Notes under the pieces: model-generated
Database searches by the model: none
What the model was told of the DNA's origin: nothing
Seen by the model: only the letters and a program-made list of their open reading frames with translations
From: JAJZRJ01 sp040757055
GTDB taxonomy: Bacteria; Desulfobacterota; Desulfobulbia; Desulfobulbales; Desulfurivibrionaceae
Length of the DNA: 64,000 nucleotides
Reading direction: 5' to 3'
Assembly: GCA_040757055.1 (NCBI GenBank)
Contig: JBFLXY010000001.1
Span: forward strand, 1-64,000
In this document: piece by piece, positions 26,197-35,626 of the stretch
Position numbering within the stretch: the first letter of the stretch is position 1
Layout of the letters: each line of letters opens with the position of its first letter
Position numbers and translations under genes: made by a program

Positions 26197-27174
26197 TTGA
26201 CCAGCGCCGTGGAACCGCAGGGTGAGGGCGCTTCGCCACGCAGCGCCCTGGTGGGCCTCGCGCTGATCACCGCAAGCCTGGCTTTGCCGGCAAGCGGTGC
26301 GGGCCTGGCCGGGCTGCATGGCATCGTGCCGCTGGTGGTCATGTATTACCTGGCCACCCTCGGCTGGAAGCAGGGCGGCGCCCTGATGGCAGCCGGGCTG
26401 GTGCTGGCCGGGGCAATTACCCTGCGGACCGGTTCGCTGCCCGCCCTGTTCTTTGCCATGACCCTGGTGCCGGTCGGTCTGCTCCTGGCGCACGGGGCGC
26501 GGAAAAACGAGCCCCCGGGCCTGACCGGCCTCAAGGCCGTTCTCGTCCTGGGCTCCCTCTGGCTGCTGGCGGCAGCCTGGTACGGCTTCGGAGTTGGGAG
26601 CAACCCCTATCGGGAGCTGCAGCAGGGGCTGGAACAGGGCTTCCAGCAGACCCTGGCCTATTACCAGGCCAAGACGGGGTTACCGGCCGAGACGCTGCAG
26701 GAGTTGACCGCAGCCCTGGAGGCCACCCGGCGCTTTTTGGCCAGGGCGTTGCCCGCGGTACTCACCAGTGCGGTGATCTTCACGGTCTGGCTGAATATGC
26801 TGGCGGGATGCTGGCTGCTCAAAAAGACCCGGCCGGATCTGGTCCGCTGGCCGGAGTTCAGGACATGGCGGCTGCCGGAGCCGCTGGTCTGGCTGGTGAT
26901 CGTCGCCCTCGGACTCATGGTCAGCGACCGGGAACCGCTGGCAACCATCGGCCTCAACGCCGCCTATGTGCTGGGGCTGTTGTATTTCATGCAGGGGCTG
27001 GCGATCGTCGCGCATTTTCTGGCCCGCTGGCAGATGCCGCGCTTTTTCCGGGGCATGGTGTACGCCCTGCTGCTGATCCAGTTTTACGGCATGCTCCTGC
27101 TGGCGATAATCGGCCTGGCGGACACCTGGCTGGCGCTGCGGAGCAAACCGGAGCAGCCGACAGCCACCACATAA
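26197..27174 (+). CDS. DUF2232 (YybS-type) integral membrane protein
   Basis: A 325-residue inner-membrane protein with about eight hydrophobic helices. Typical family features are the repeated Gly/Ala-rich helices in the first 120 residues, a hydrophilic helical segment at about 130-175, and the conserved C-terminal part with RWPEFRTWRLPEPLVWLVIV and GLNAAYVLGLLYFMQGLAI. The location between rpsR and rplI is the usual one for this family in several phyla. The function is unknown; a transport or ECF-like role has been proposed from the fold. The start used is a TTG at 26197, and a GTG at 26209 is an alternative. Neither has a good ribosome site. Confidence 0.8.
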   Translation: MTSAVEPQGEGASPRSALVGLALITASLALPASGAGLAGLHGIVPLVVMYYLATLGWKQGGALMAAGLVLAGAITLRTGSLPALFFAMTLVPVGLLLAHGARKNEPPGLTGLKAVLVLGSLWLLAAAWYGFGVGSNPYRELQQGLEQGFQQTLAYYQAKTGLPAETLQELTAALEATRRFLARALPAVLTSAVIFTVWLNMLAGCWLLKKTRPDLVRWPEFRTWRLPEPLVWLVIVALGLMVSDREPLATIGLNAAYVLGLLYFMQGLAIVAHFLARWQMPRFFRGMVYALLLIQFYGMLLLAIIGLADTWLALRSKPEQPTATT

Positions 27175-27269
27175 CGACGCGAAACACATCGGGAAACCGG
27201 AACGCAGCAAAAACATCTGGACAACGACTCCGACCCGGATTCACAATCATCAGGAAGGTGGAGGACCCC

Positions 27270-27725
27270 ATGCAAGTCATTCTCAAGGAAACCATTGATA
27301 CCCTCGGTGAAGAGGGAGACGTCGTCAAGGTCAAGGACGGCTACGCCCGCAACTACCTGCTGCCCAAGAACCTGGCCGCCGTCGCCACCGAGGGCAACAT
27401 CGCAGTGCTGGCCAAGCAGAAGGCGGCCATCGAGGCCCGCAAGAAGGAACAGCGCGCCGCCGCCGAGTCCCTGGCCAAGAAGCTCGCCGCCGTGACCGTC
27501 ACCATCGCCCAGCGCACCGGCGATGACGGCAAGCTTTTCGGCTCGGTGACCGCCGGCGACATCGCCGCGAAACTGGCCGAGGCCGGCATCGAAATCGACA
27601 AAAAGAAGCTCCTGCTCGACGAGCCGATCAAGACCTTGGGCAGCAAAAGCGTCCCGGTCAAGGTCGGCTACCAGGTCAAGGCCGATGTCACGGTCGACGT
27701 GGTGGCCCTGACCGCCGAAGCGTGA
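27270..27725 (+). CDS. rplI: 50S ribosomal protein L9
   Basis: A 151-residue protein. The N-terminal RNA-binding domain has MQVILKETIDTLGEEGDVVK and the GYARNYLLPKNLA signature. A long charged helix follows (about 45-75), then the C-terminal domain with TGDDGKLFGSVTAGDIA and IKTLGSKSVPVKV. The ATG at 27270 is preceded by AAGGTGGAGG. A 95-base gap separates it from the DUF2232 gene. Confidence 0.98.
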   Translation: MQVILKETIDTLGEEGDVVKVKDGYARNYLLPKNLAAVATEGNIAVLAKQKAAIEARKKEQRAAAESLAKKLAAVTVTIAQRTGDDGKLFGSVTAGDIAAKLAEAGIEIDKKKLLLDEPIKTLGSKSVPVKVGYQVKADVTVDVVALTAEA

Positions 27726-27739
27726 TCGGCCAGCGGGGA

Positions 27740-27889
27740 GCGTTACCTGCCGGCGCACGGTAACGCGAAAACCGCGTACGCCGTGGCACCGACCCTCGTC
27801 GACGGCGCAGCCTCTTCAGGCGACGCCGCCACGCATCAACGGAGCACCCACAACGGCGGGCGGGAGGACGGGCACCCTCCCGCCCCGCC
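27740..27889 (+). repeat. Two strong inverted repeats in the dnaB leader
   Basis: The first is GCGTTACC (27740-27747) with GGTAACGC (27759-27766), 11-base loop. The second is GGGCGGGAGG (27858-27867) with CCTCCCGCCC (27876-27885), eight-base loop, extended by GGC/GCC with one bulged base. Neither is followed by a T-run, so neither is a standard terminator. They sit between rplI and dnaB and could stabilise transcript ends or modulate read-through. Confidence 0.55.
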
Positions 27890-27897
27890 TGTTCCCC

Positions 27898-29292
27898 GTG
27901 CCCAGCGCAACCGACACCATGGAAGCTGGGAACACCGCCTTCTCATCCTCTCTCCACCGCCTGCCGCCCCAGAATCTTGAGGCGGAACAGTGCGTGCTCG
28001 GTTCCGTGCTCCTGCACCCGGGCGCCATGGCCAAGGCCGCCGAACTCCTCAGCGAAGACGATTTCTACCGCGACGGCCACAAGGTCATCTTTGCCACCAT
28101 GGCCGGCCTCTTTGAAAAAGGGGAGCCGCTCGACCTCATCACCGTCAGCAACGCCCTAAAAGACGCCCGCAAACTCGACATCGCCGGCGGCCCTGGCTAC
28201 CTCGCCGCCCTTTCCGACACCGTGCCGGTGGCGGCCAACATCGCCTACTACGCCAAGATCGTCCGCGAGAAGGCGATCCTGCGCCGGCTGATCCACACCA
28301 GCACCGAGATCGCCAGCCGCTGCTACGAGGAGCAGGACGACATCGACAGCCTGCTCGACGAGGTGGAGCAGACCGTCTTCGACATCTCCCGCTCCAAGAG
28401 CGCCCAGTCCGTCCACCCGATGAAGACGGTGATCAACGCCACCTTCAGGCACGTGGAAAAGCTCTACGAACGCAAGGAACACATCACCGGGGTGCCCACC
28501 GAATACCACGATTTCGACAAGATGACCGCGGGGCTGCAGCCCTCGGACCTCATCATCCTCGCCGGCCGCCCCAGCATGGGCAAGACCGCCCTGGCCATGA
28601 ACATGGTGCAGCATGCCGCCATGATCCACAAGGTGCCGGTGGGGATCTTCAGCCTGGAAATGTCCAAGGAACAGTTGGGACTCCGCATGCTCTGCTCGGT
28701 GAGCCGGGTGGATGCCCAGCGGTTGCGCACCGGCTTCTTGAAAGAGCAGGATTGGCCCCGGCTGACCCGCGCCTACAACATGCTCCTTGACGCACCCATG
28801 TATATCGACGACACCCCGGCGCTCACGGTGCTCGAGATGCGGGCCAAGGCGCGGCGCCTCAAGACCGAGCACAACATCGGCCTTGTGGTGGTGGACTACC
28901 TCCAACTCATGCGCGGCCGCAGCAACGTGCCCTCCCGCGAGCAGGAGATCAGCGAGATCTCACGCTCGCTCAAGGCCATGGCCAAGGAACTGCACCTGCC
29001 GGTCATCGCGCTCTCGCAGCTCAACCGCAGCCTGGAAAACCGGCCCAACAAGCGGCCGCAGCTCTCGGATTTGCGCGAGTCCGGCGCCATCGAGCAGGAT
29101 GCCGACCTCATCTGCTTCATCTACCGGGACGAGGTCTACAACAAGGCAGAAGACAACCCCAAGCGCGGCATTGCCGAGCTGATCATCGGCAAGCAGCGCA
29201 ACGGCCCCACCGGCACGGTGGAACTCGCCTTCCTCAACCAGTTCACCACCTTCGAGAATCTGGCGCGTCACGATTTCCCAGCGCATCAATGA
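27898..29292 (+). CDS. dnaB: Replicative DNA helicase DnaB
   Basis: A 464-residue helicase of normal length, with no intein. The N-terminal domain has RLPPQNLEAEQCVLGSVLL. The RecA-like C-terminal domain has Walker A AGRPSMGKTALAMN at about residues 222-235, IFSLEMSKEQLGLRML, Walker B VVVDYLQLM and SDLRESGAIEQDADLICFIY. DnaB unwinds the fork as a hexameric ring. The GTG at 27898 is used; an ATG at 27919 (MEAGNTAFSS) is a fair alternative because both lack a clear ribosome site. Confidence 0.97.
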   Translation: MPSATDTMEAGNTAFSSSLHRLPPQNLEAEQCVLGSVLLHPGAMAKAAELLSEDDFYRDGHKVIFATMAGLFEKGEPLDLITVSNALKDARKLDIAGGPGYLAALSDTVPVAANIAYYAKIVREKAILRRLIHTSTEIASRCYEEQDDIDSLLDEVEQTVFDISRSKSAQSVHPMKTVINATFRHVEKLYERKEHITGVPTEYHDFDKMTAGLQPSDLIILAGRPSMGKTALAMNMVQHAAMIHKVPVGIFSLEMSKEQLGLRMLCSVSRVDAQRLRTGFLKEQDWPRLTRAYNMLLDAPMYIDDTPALTVLEMRAKARRLKTEHNIGLVVVDYLQLMRGRSNVPSREQEISEISRSLKAMAKELHLPVIALSQLNRSLENRPNKRPQLSDLRESGAIEQDADLICFIYRDEVYNKAEDNPKRGIAELIIGKQRNGPTGTVELAFLNQFTTFENLARHDFPAHQ

Positions 29293-29410
29293 GGAAGGCG
29301 GTTGTGTTTTCAGCGCCGGTCAAGTAATAACCAGGGTGCGCTGACAGAACATGCTCCCCCTCGTACCGGCACCAATGGCCAGAAATGAAAGGACATAAGC
29401 ATACGATCCC

Positions 29411-31906
29411 ATGACCACCACGCCCGACACCACGCGCTACGATTTCCAGGCCATTGAAGAAAAATGGCGCACCCATTGGCTCGCCAACAAGAGCTTCAAG
29501 GTCCAGGTCGAACCGGGCCGCAAGAAATACTATCTGCTGGAGATGTTCCCCTACCCCTCGGGCCGCATCCACATGGGCCACGTGCGCAACTACACCATCG
29601 GCGACGTGGTGGCGCGTTACCAGCGGATGCAGGGCTGCAACGTCATCCACCCCATGGGCTGGGACGCCTTCGGCCTGCCGGCAGAAAACGCGGCCATCAA
29701 GCACGACACCCACCCGGCCAAGTGGACCTTCGAGAACATCGACTACATGAAGGGGCAGCTCCAGCGCATGGGGCTCAGTTACGACTGGGACCGCGAGCTT
29801 GCCACCTGTACCCCGGAATACTACCGCTGGGAGCAGCTCTTCTTCACCAGGATGTACGAAAAGGGGCTGGTCTACCAGAAGGTGACCACGGTCAACTGGT
29901 GCGAGACCTGCCAGACCGTGCTGGCCAACGAGCAGGTCATCGACGGCACCTGCTGGCGCTGCGACCAGACCGTAATGCCGCGGGAGATGAACGGCTGGTT
30001 TTTCAGGATCACCGCCTATGCCGACGAATTGCTCGCCGACTGCGACCGCCTCACCGGCTGGCCGGAGAAGGTGCTCACCATGCAGCGCAACTGGATCGGC
30101 AAGAGTGTGGGCGCCGAGATCACCTTCCCGCTGGCCTCTGGCAACGGAACACTGACCATCTTCACCACCCGGCCGGACACCATCTTCGGCGCCACCTTCA
30201 TGTCGGTGGCCCCGGAACATCCGCTGGTGGCGGAATTGAGCCGGGGCACCCAGCAGGAAGCCGCGGTCCGCGAGTTCGTCGAGCGCACCCGGCAGGAGAA
30301 GCAGCGCCGCAAGCCGGACGAGGAAGTGGAAAAGGAAGGAGTCTTCACCGGCGGCTACTGCATCAACCCCTTTACCAACGAGAAACTGCCGGTCTATGCC
30401 GCCAATTTCGTGCTCATGGAGTACGGCACCGGCGCGGTCATGGCGGTGCCGGCCCACGACCAGCGCGACTTCGAATTTGCGAAAAAATACACGCTGCCCA
30501 TCAAGGTGGTGATCCAGCCTGCGGGCGATGTTCTCGATCCGGCCACCATGGCCGCAGCCCACGAGGGACCTGGCACCTTGCTCGCCTCCGGTCCCTTCAC
30601 CGGCCTGGACTCCGCAGCAGCGAAAAAGGCGATCACCGACCACGCCGCCAAGGAGGGTTTTGGCGAGGCCCGCACCACCTACCGGCTGCGCGACTGGGGC
30701 ATCTCCCGCCAGCGTTACTGGGGCGCGCCCATCCCCATGCTCTACTGCGAAAAGTGCGGGGTGCAGCCAGTGCCGGAGCGTGACCTGCCGGTAACCCTGC
30801 CCACTGACGTGCAGTTCGACAAGTCGGGCAAGTCGCCGCTCCATACGCTGGAGAGCTTCTACCGCACCACCTGCCCCCAATGCGGCGGCGGCGCACGACG
30901 GGAGACCGACACCATGGACACCTTTGTCGAGTCCTCCTGGTACTTTGCCCGCTACGCCTGCCCGGAGTTCACCGACGGGCCGCTCAAGAAAGAGGCGGTG
31001 GACTACTGGCTGCCGGTGGACCAGTATATCGGCGGAGTGGAACACGCCATCCTCCACCTTCTCTACTCGCGCTTCTTCACCAAGGTCTTGCGCGACCTCG
31101 GGTATCTCACGGTGGACGAGCCCTTCACCAACCTCCTCACCCAGGGCATGGTGATCAAGGACGGCTCCAAGATGAGCAAGTCCAAGGGCAACGTGGTGGA
31201 CCCCAACGAGCTGATCGACCGCTACGGCGCGGATACCGTCCGCCTTTTCAGCCTCTTTGCCGCGCCGCCGGAACGCGACCTCGACTGGAACGACCAAGGC
31301 GTGGAGGGCGCCTACCGCTTCCTGAACCGCATCTACCGCTTTGTCAGCGACCGATTGGCTGCCCTGCAACAGGCGCCGACCACGATCCCGGCCGAACTGA
31401 ACGACCCGAGCCGCGCTCTCCACCGCAAGACCCACCAGACCATCCGCAAGGTGAGTGCTGACCTCGACGGCAAGTTCCACTTCAACACCGCCATCAGTGC
31501 CGTAATGGAACTGACCAACACCCTTTTCACCCTCACCGCGGATGAGGCCAAGGAACCGGTGGAGCCGGCCGTGGTCCGCGAGGCGGTGGAGGCGGTGCTG
31601 GTGCTCCTCGCGCCCATGGTGCCCCATCTTGCCGCCGAACTCTGGCAGCGCATCGGCCGCACGGAATCGCTCGATACCCTGCCCTGGCCAAGCTTTGACC
31701 AAGAAGCGGCCAGGGAGGAGGAACTCACCATCGTGGTCCAGATCTGCGGCAAGGTGCGCAGCCGGCTCACCGTGACGCCGGAAACCGGCGAAGAGGAACT
31801 GAAGGCCCTGGCCCTGGCCGACGACAAGGTGCAGAAATTCATGGACGGCAAGCCGGCCAAAAAGGTCATCGTGGTTCCCAACAAACTGATCAACATCGTG
31901 GTGTAG
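29411..31906 (+). CDS. leuS: Leucyl-tRNA synthetase
   Basis: An 831-residue class Ia synthetase. The HIGH motif appears as HMGH in PYPSGRIHMGHVRNY at about residue 50. The zinc-type segment is CETCQTVLANEQV. The CP1 editing domain (about 220-400) has TTRPDTIFGATF and the editing aspartate in AVPAHDQRDFEFA. The KMSKS motif is SKMSKSKGNVVDP at about 585. A C-terminal anticodon-binding domain completes it. Length is about 30 residues shorter than the E. coli enzyme. The ATG at 29411 is 118 bases after dnaB, and lptE starts two bases after its stop. Confidence 0.98.
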   Translation: MTTTPDTTRYDFQAIEEKWRTHWLANKSFKVQVEPGRKKYYLLEMFPYPSGRIHMGHVRNYTIGDVVARYQRMQGCNVIHPMGWDAFGLPAENAAIKHDTHPAKWTFENIDYMKGQLQRMGLSYDWDRELATCTPEYYRWEQLFFTRMYEKGLVYQKVTTVNWCETCQTVLANEQVIDGTCWRCDQTVMPREMNGWFFRITAYADELLADCDRLTGWPEKVLTMQRNWIGKSVGAEITFPLASGNGTLTIFTTRPDTIFGATFMSVAPEHPLVAELSRGTQQEAAVREFVERTRQEKQRRKPDEEVEKEGVFTGGYCINPFTNEKLPVYAANFVLMEYGTGAVMAVPAHDQRDFEFAKKYTLPIKVVIQPAGDVLDPATMAAAHEGPGTLLASGPFTGLDSAAAKKAITDHAAKEGFGEARTTYRLRDWGISRQRYWGAPIPMLYCEKCGVQPVPERDLPVTLPTDVQFDKSGKSPLHTLESFYRTTCPQCGGGARRETDTMDTFVESSWYFARYACPEFTDGPLKKEAVDYWLPVDQYIGGVEHAILHLLYSRFFTKVLRDLGYLTVDEPFTNLLTQGMVIKDGSKMSKSKGNVVDPNELIDRYGADTVRLFSLFAAPPERDLDWNDQGVEGAYRFLNRIYRFVSDRLAALQQAPTTIPAELNDPSRALHRKTHQTIRKVSADLDGKFHFNTAISAVMELTNTLFTLTADEAKEPVEPAVVREAVEAVLVLLAPMVPHLAAELWQRIGRTESLDTLPWPSFDQEAAREEELTIVVQICGKVRSRLTVTPETGEEELKALALADDKVQKFMDGKPAKKVIVVPNKLINIVV

Positions 31907-31908
31907 CC

Positions 31909-32532
31909 ATGGCGCGAAAGTTCCTTTCATTGCGGCTGTTGCCGTTGTTGCTCCTGTTCGCAACCCTGGCCGGTTGCGGCTACTACAACCCCAACATGCT
32001 GCCCGACGAGGAACTGGGGCCGCAGGTGAATTTGTACGTCCCGGTCTGGCCCAACTCCACCAACGAATTGAACCTGGAAACGAACATCAGGAACGCCATC
32101 AGCGACTGGCTCATGCAATCGAAACGCATCACCCTGGTGGGCACCCAGGCCGAGGCGGACTACCTGCTCTCCGGCTCCGTGGTTTCGGTGAGCTATCCCG
32201 GCCTCTCCTACGACGCCACCGATACCGCCAAGACCCTGAAGGCGGTGCTCACGGTCAGCTACACCATCAAGGAGGTGGCCACCGGCCGCACCATCTGGCA
32301 GATGAGCAGCTACAGCCTTGAGGAGACCTACAACCTCGGCGCCAGCAACGCCCAGACCGACACCAACAAGCGCCAGGCCCTGCAGACCCTCACCGACAAA
32401 CTGGGCGAGCAACTCTACATCCGCCTCTTCCGGGTGCTCATGAAACAGCAGCGCCGCGGCGGGGCAGCCAAGACGCCACCGGCCACGCCTGCCGCCCCCA
32501 CCATGACCCCGGCCCCGCTCCCCAGCCGCTAA
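31909..32532 (+). CDS. lptE: LptE-type LPS-assembly lipoprotein
   Basis: A 207-residue outer-membrane lipoprotein. The signal ends with lipobox LAGC at residue 24 (LLLFATLAGCGYY). The mature part has the LptE/RlpB pattern: NSTNELNLETNIRNAISDWL and ADYLLSGSVVSVSY. In LptD-LptE the lipoprotein plugs the barrel that inserts LPS. The position directly after leuS is the conserved genomic location of lptE, which supports the call. The last 35 residues are Pro/Ala-rich. Sequence conservation is low in this family, so the name rests partly on context. Confidence 0.85.
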   Translation: MARKFLSLRLLPLLLLFATLAGCGYYNPNMLPDEELGPQVNLYVPVWPNSTNELNLETNIRNAISDWLMQSKRITLVGTQAEADYLLSGSVVSVSYPGLSYDATDTAKTLKAVLTVSYTIKEVATGRTIWQMSSYSLEETYNLGASNAQTDTNKRQALQTLTDKLGEQLYIRLFRVLMKQQRRGGAAKTPPATPAAPTMTPAPLPSR

Positions 32533-32581
32533 CCAGAAAACGAAACCAGACGATATTGACCATCATCGCCCGGAGGAACCT

Positions 32582-34588
32582 ATGCCCACCCGCAGAGAAC
32601 TTGCCAACGCCATCCGCGCCCTCAGCATGGACGCCATCCAGAAGGCCAAATCCGGCCACCCCGGCGCGCCCATGGGCATGGCCGACATCGCCGAGGTGGT
32701 GTGGAACGATTTTCTGAGCCACAACCCGGCCAACCCCAAGTGGGCCAACCGCGACCGCTTTGTCCTCAGCAACGGCCACGGCTCCATGCTCATCTACTCG
32801 CTCCTCCACCTCACCGGCTACGATCTCTCCGTGGATGACATCAAAAACTTCCGCCAGCTCCACGCCAAGACCCCTGGGCACCCGGAATACGGCTACACTC
32901 CGGGCGTCGAGACCACCACCGGCCCCCTGGGCCAAGGCATTGCCAACGCCGTGGGCATGGCCATTGCCGAAAAGACCCTGGCTGGCCAGTTCAACCGGAC
33001 GGGACATGAGATCATCGACCACCACACCTACGTCTTCATGGGCGACGGCTGCATGATGGAGGGCATCTCCCACGAGGCGTGCTCCCTGGCCGGCACCTTG
33101 AAGCTCGGCAAGCTCATCGTCTTCTACGACGACAACGGCATCTCCATCGACGGCGAGGTGGAAGGGTGGTTCACCGACAACACCCCGGCCCGCTTCCGCG
33201 CCTATGGCTGGCACGTGACCGAAGGAGTGGACGGCCATGACGCCGAGGCGGTCAAGAAGGCGGCGGCCGAGGCGAAAAAGGTCACCGACAAACCTTCGCT
33301 CATCTGCTGCAAGACCATCATCGGCTTTGGCTCGCCCAACAAGCAGGGCAAGGAGGTATGCCACGGCGCACCGCTCGGTGACGACGAGATCAAGCTCACC
33401 CGCGAGGCCCTTGGCTGGCAGCATCCGCCCTTCGAGATTCCGGCCGAGATCTACGCCGGCTGGGATGCGAAGAAAAAAGGGGCTGAACGGGAGGCAGCCT
33501 GGAACGAGCGCTTTGGTGCCTACAAGACAGCGCACCCGGAACTGGCTGCGGAACTGGAACGGCGCCTTTCCGGAAAGCTCCCGGCCGACTGGCAGGAAAA
33601 GGCGGGCGCTTACATCGCGGCGGTCAACGTCAAGGCCGAGAAGGTCGCCACCCGCAAGGCCTCGCAGAACTGCTTGAACGGCTACGGCCCGCTGCTGCCC
33701 GAGTTCCTCGGCGGCTCAGCGGATCTCGCCGGCTCCAACCTCACCCTCTGGTCCGGCAGCAAGGGCATCCATAACGATGCGTCCGGCAACTACGTCTTCT
33801 ACGGGGTGCGCGAATTCGGTATGGCGGCCATCATGAATGGCGTGGCCCTGCACGGCGGCTTCATCCCCTACGGCGCCACCTTCCTCATTTTCTCCGAGTA
33901 CGCCCGCAACGCCATCCGCATGTCGGCCCTGATGAAGGCACACACCATCCAGGTGCTCACCCACGACTCCATCGGCCTCGGCGAGGACGGCCCCACCCAC
34001 CAGCCGGTGGAACAGGTGGCAACCCTGCGCATGATCCCCAACTGCAACACCTGGCGCCCCTGCGACGGAGTGGAGACAGCGGTAGCCTGGAAGGCTGCGG
34101 TGGAGAAACAGGATGGCCCGAGCTGCCTGGCCCTTTCCCGCCAGAATCTGCCCCACATGGCCCGCACCGACGAACAGCTCAGGGACATCAGCCGTGGCGG
34201 CTACATCCTCCACGACTGCGGCTGTAAGTCGCCCGATGCCATCCTCATCGCCACCGGCTCCGAGGTGGAACTAGCGATAAACGCCGCCAAGGCCATGGCT
34301 GACAAGGGCAAAAAGGTACGGGTTGTCTCCATGCCCTGCCCCAACGTCTTCGACGCCCAGGATGGTGCCTACCGCGAGTCGGTGCTGCCTGCTTCCGTCA
34401 CCGCCCGCGTGGCGGTGGAGGCCGGAGTGAGCGACGGCTGGTACAAGTACGTGGGTTTGAAAGGCAAGGTGGTGGGGCTCGACCGCTTCGGCGAATCCGC
34501 GCCGGCCGAACAGCTCTTCGCCTACTTCGGCTTCACCGTGGAGAACGTGGTCAAAGCCTTGGAAGAAGTGCTGAATGCAAAGTGCTGA
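32582..34588 (+). CDS. tkt: Transketolase
   Basis: A 668-residue thiamine-diphosphate enzyme of the pentose-phosphate pathway, full length. The N-terminus has RALSMDAIQKAKSGHPGAPM. The cofactor-binding motif is GDGCMMEGISHEACSLAGTL followed by the YDDNGISIDG end. The Pyr domain has the catalytic Glu region YVFYGVREFGMAAIMNG and THDSIGLGEDGPTHQPVE. The C-terminal domain has DRFGESAPAEQLFAYFGF. The ATG at 32582 follows GGAGGAACC. A long repeat hairpin follows its stop and may act as transcript end. Confidence 0.98.
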   Translation: MPTRRELANAIRALSMDAIQKAKSGHPGAPMGMADIAEVVWNDFLSHNPANPKWANRDRFVLSNGHGSMLIYSLLHLTGYDLSVDDIKNFRQLHAKTPGHPEYGYTPGVETTTGPLGQGIANAVGMAIAEKTLAGQFNRTGHEIIDHHTYVFMGDGCMMEGISHEACSLAGTLKLGKLIVFYDDNGISIDGEVEGWFTDNTPARFRAYGWHVTEGVDGHDAEAVKKAAAEAKKVTDKPSLICCKTIIGFGSPNKQGKEVCHGAPLGDDEIKLTREALGWQHPPFEIPAEIYAGWDAKKKGAEREAAWNERFGAYKTAHPELAAELERRLSGKLPADWQEKAGAYIAAVNVKAEKVATRKASQNCLNGYGPLLPEFLGGSADLAGSNLTLWSGSKGIHNDASGNYVFYGVREFGMAAIMNGVALHGGFIPYGATFLIFSEYARNAIRMSALMKAHTIQVLTHDSIGLGEDGPTHQPVEQVATLRMIPNCNTWRPCDGVETAVAWKAAVEKQDGPSCLALSRQNLPHMARTDEQLRDISRGGYILHDCGCKSPDAILIATGSEVELAINAAKAMADKGKKVRVVSMPCPNVFDAQDGAYRESVLPASVTARVAVEAGVSDGWYKYVGLKGKVVGLDRFGESAPAEQLFAYFGFTVENVVKALEEVLNAKC

Positions 34589-34668
34589 GTAACGAGGACT
34601 GAGGACTGAGTGAAATTGCAACCTCCCAGTCCTCAGCACTCAGCACTCAGTCCTCAGTCCTCAGCACT
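34581..34668. repeat. Heptanucleotide-repeat hairpin after tkt
   Basis: Six head-to-tail 7-base units of the pattern CAG(T/C)(C/A)CT occupy 34627-34668. A left arm at 34581-34612 carries the same units inverted (AGTGCTG, one degenerate unit, AGGACTG twice), so the arms can pair over at least 16 perfect bases (34595-34610 with 34646-34661). The left arm overlaps the tkt stop codon. There is no T-run. It ends nine bases before dusB. Similar heptad repeats occur scattered in other bacterial genomes. Confidence 0.85.
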
Positions 34669-34677
34669 ATTAAACAG

Positions 34678-35625
34678 ATGCGCCTAGGCCCCCTCACCTT
34701 CGACAAACCCTTCATCCTGGCGCCATTGGCCGGCTTTACCGACCTTGCCTTTCGCCTCCTGTGCCGCGAATACGGCGCCGACCTCTGCTACTCCGAGATG
34801 ATCAGCTGCCACGGCCTCGTCTTCCGCCAGAAAAACACCCTGGACATGACTGCGACCATCACCAAGGAGCGGCCGGTGGTCATGCAACTCTTCGGCGCTG
34901 AGTCGGAGGTGATGGGCGAGGCCGCGGCGATTCTCTCGGAGCAGCCCATCGACGCCATCGACATCAACATGGGCTGTCCGGTAAAGAAGGTGACCAGGAA
35001 GGGCGCCGGCTGCGCCCTGATGCGGGAGCCAAAACTGGCCGCGGCGATCCTCAGCGCCGTGGTGCAAAACACGCATTTGCCGGTGACGGTGAAATTCCGC
35101 TCCGGCTGGAATCACCAGCAGATCATCGCCCCGGAGTTCGCCAGGATGGCCGAGGATCAGGGCGCCGCTGCCCTCACCATCCACGCCCGCACCTGGAGCG
35201 ACGGCTTCGGCGGCCTTGTGGACTGGGAGGTGATCCGGCGGGTGAAGGAGGCGGTACGCATCCCGGTGATCGGCAACGGCGACATCAGGTCCCGCGCCAA
35301 GGGGCTCGCCATGATGGAGGCCACGGGCTGCGACGGTGTCATGATCGGCCGAGCTGCCGTGGGCGAGCCGTGGATATTCAACCCCACCGCGCCCGACTCC
35401 CCCTCGCTCGCCTACCGGCAGCAGGCCCTGCGCCGCCACCTGGAACTGATCCGGCAACACCATCCCGATACCCATCTCGCACCGGTCAAAAACCACGCGG
35501 GCAAGTACTTCCGCGGCCTCCCCAGCGGCAGCTTGATTCGCCGGGCGATTTATGCGACAAGGAGCATGGAGGAACTGGCATGCCTCATCGAGGCGCCGCC
35601 ACTCGCCAACCCCGACCAGGCCTGA
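34678..35625 (+). CDS. dusB: tRNA-dihydrouridine synthase (DusB type)
   Basis: A 315-residue FMN-dependent enzyme that reduces uridines in the tRNA D-loop. Visible motifs are ILAPLAGFTDLAFRLLCREY, the catalytic cysteine in DINMGCPVKKVTRKGAG, VKFRSGW, the FMN phosphate site IPVIGNGDI, and GCDGVMIGRAAVGEPWIF. The ATG at 34678 has no ribosome site and lies just after the heptad-repeat hairpin. It is followed one base later by the MshQ-like gene, an unexpected neighbour. Confidence 0.93.
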   Translation: MRLGPLTFDKPFILAPLAGFTDLAFRLLCREYGADLCYSEMISCHGLVFRQKNTLDMTATITKERPVVMQLFGAESEVMGEAAAILSEQPIDAIDINMGCPVKKVTRKGAGCALMREPKLAAAILSAVVQNTHLPVTVKFRSGWNHQQIIAPEFARMAEDQGAAALTIHARTWSDGFGGLVDWEVIRRVKEAVRIPVIGNGDIRSRAKGLAMMEATGCDGVMIGRAAVGEPWIFNPTAPDSPSLAYRQQALRRHLELIRQHHPDTHLAPVKNHAGKYFRGLPSGSLIRRAIYATRSMEELACLIEAPPLANPDQA

Positions 35626-35626
35626 T

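Noticed and set aside
29243..31963. Roughly 900-residue open frame antisense to leuS, with similar long antisense frames over 13554-15905, 36659-40354 and 48630-51587
   Set aside because: All lie opposite genes with clear motifs, lack ribosome sites and have translations without family features. They are GC-driven artefacts.
34581..34668. Short CRISPR array
   Set aside because: Units are seven bases with no spacers, and they form an inverted-repeat hairpin. No cas genes are near.
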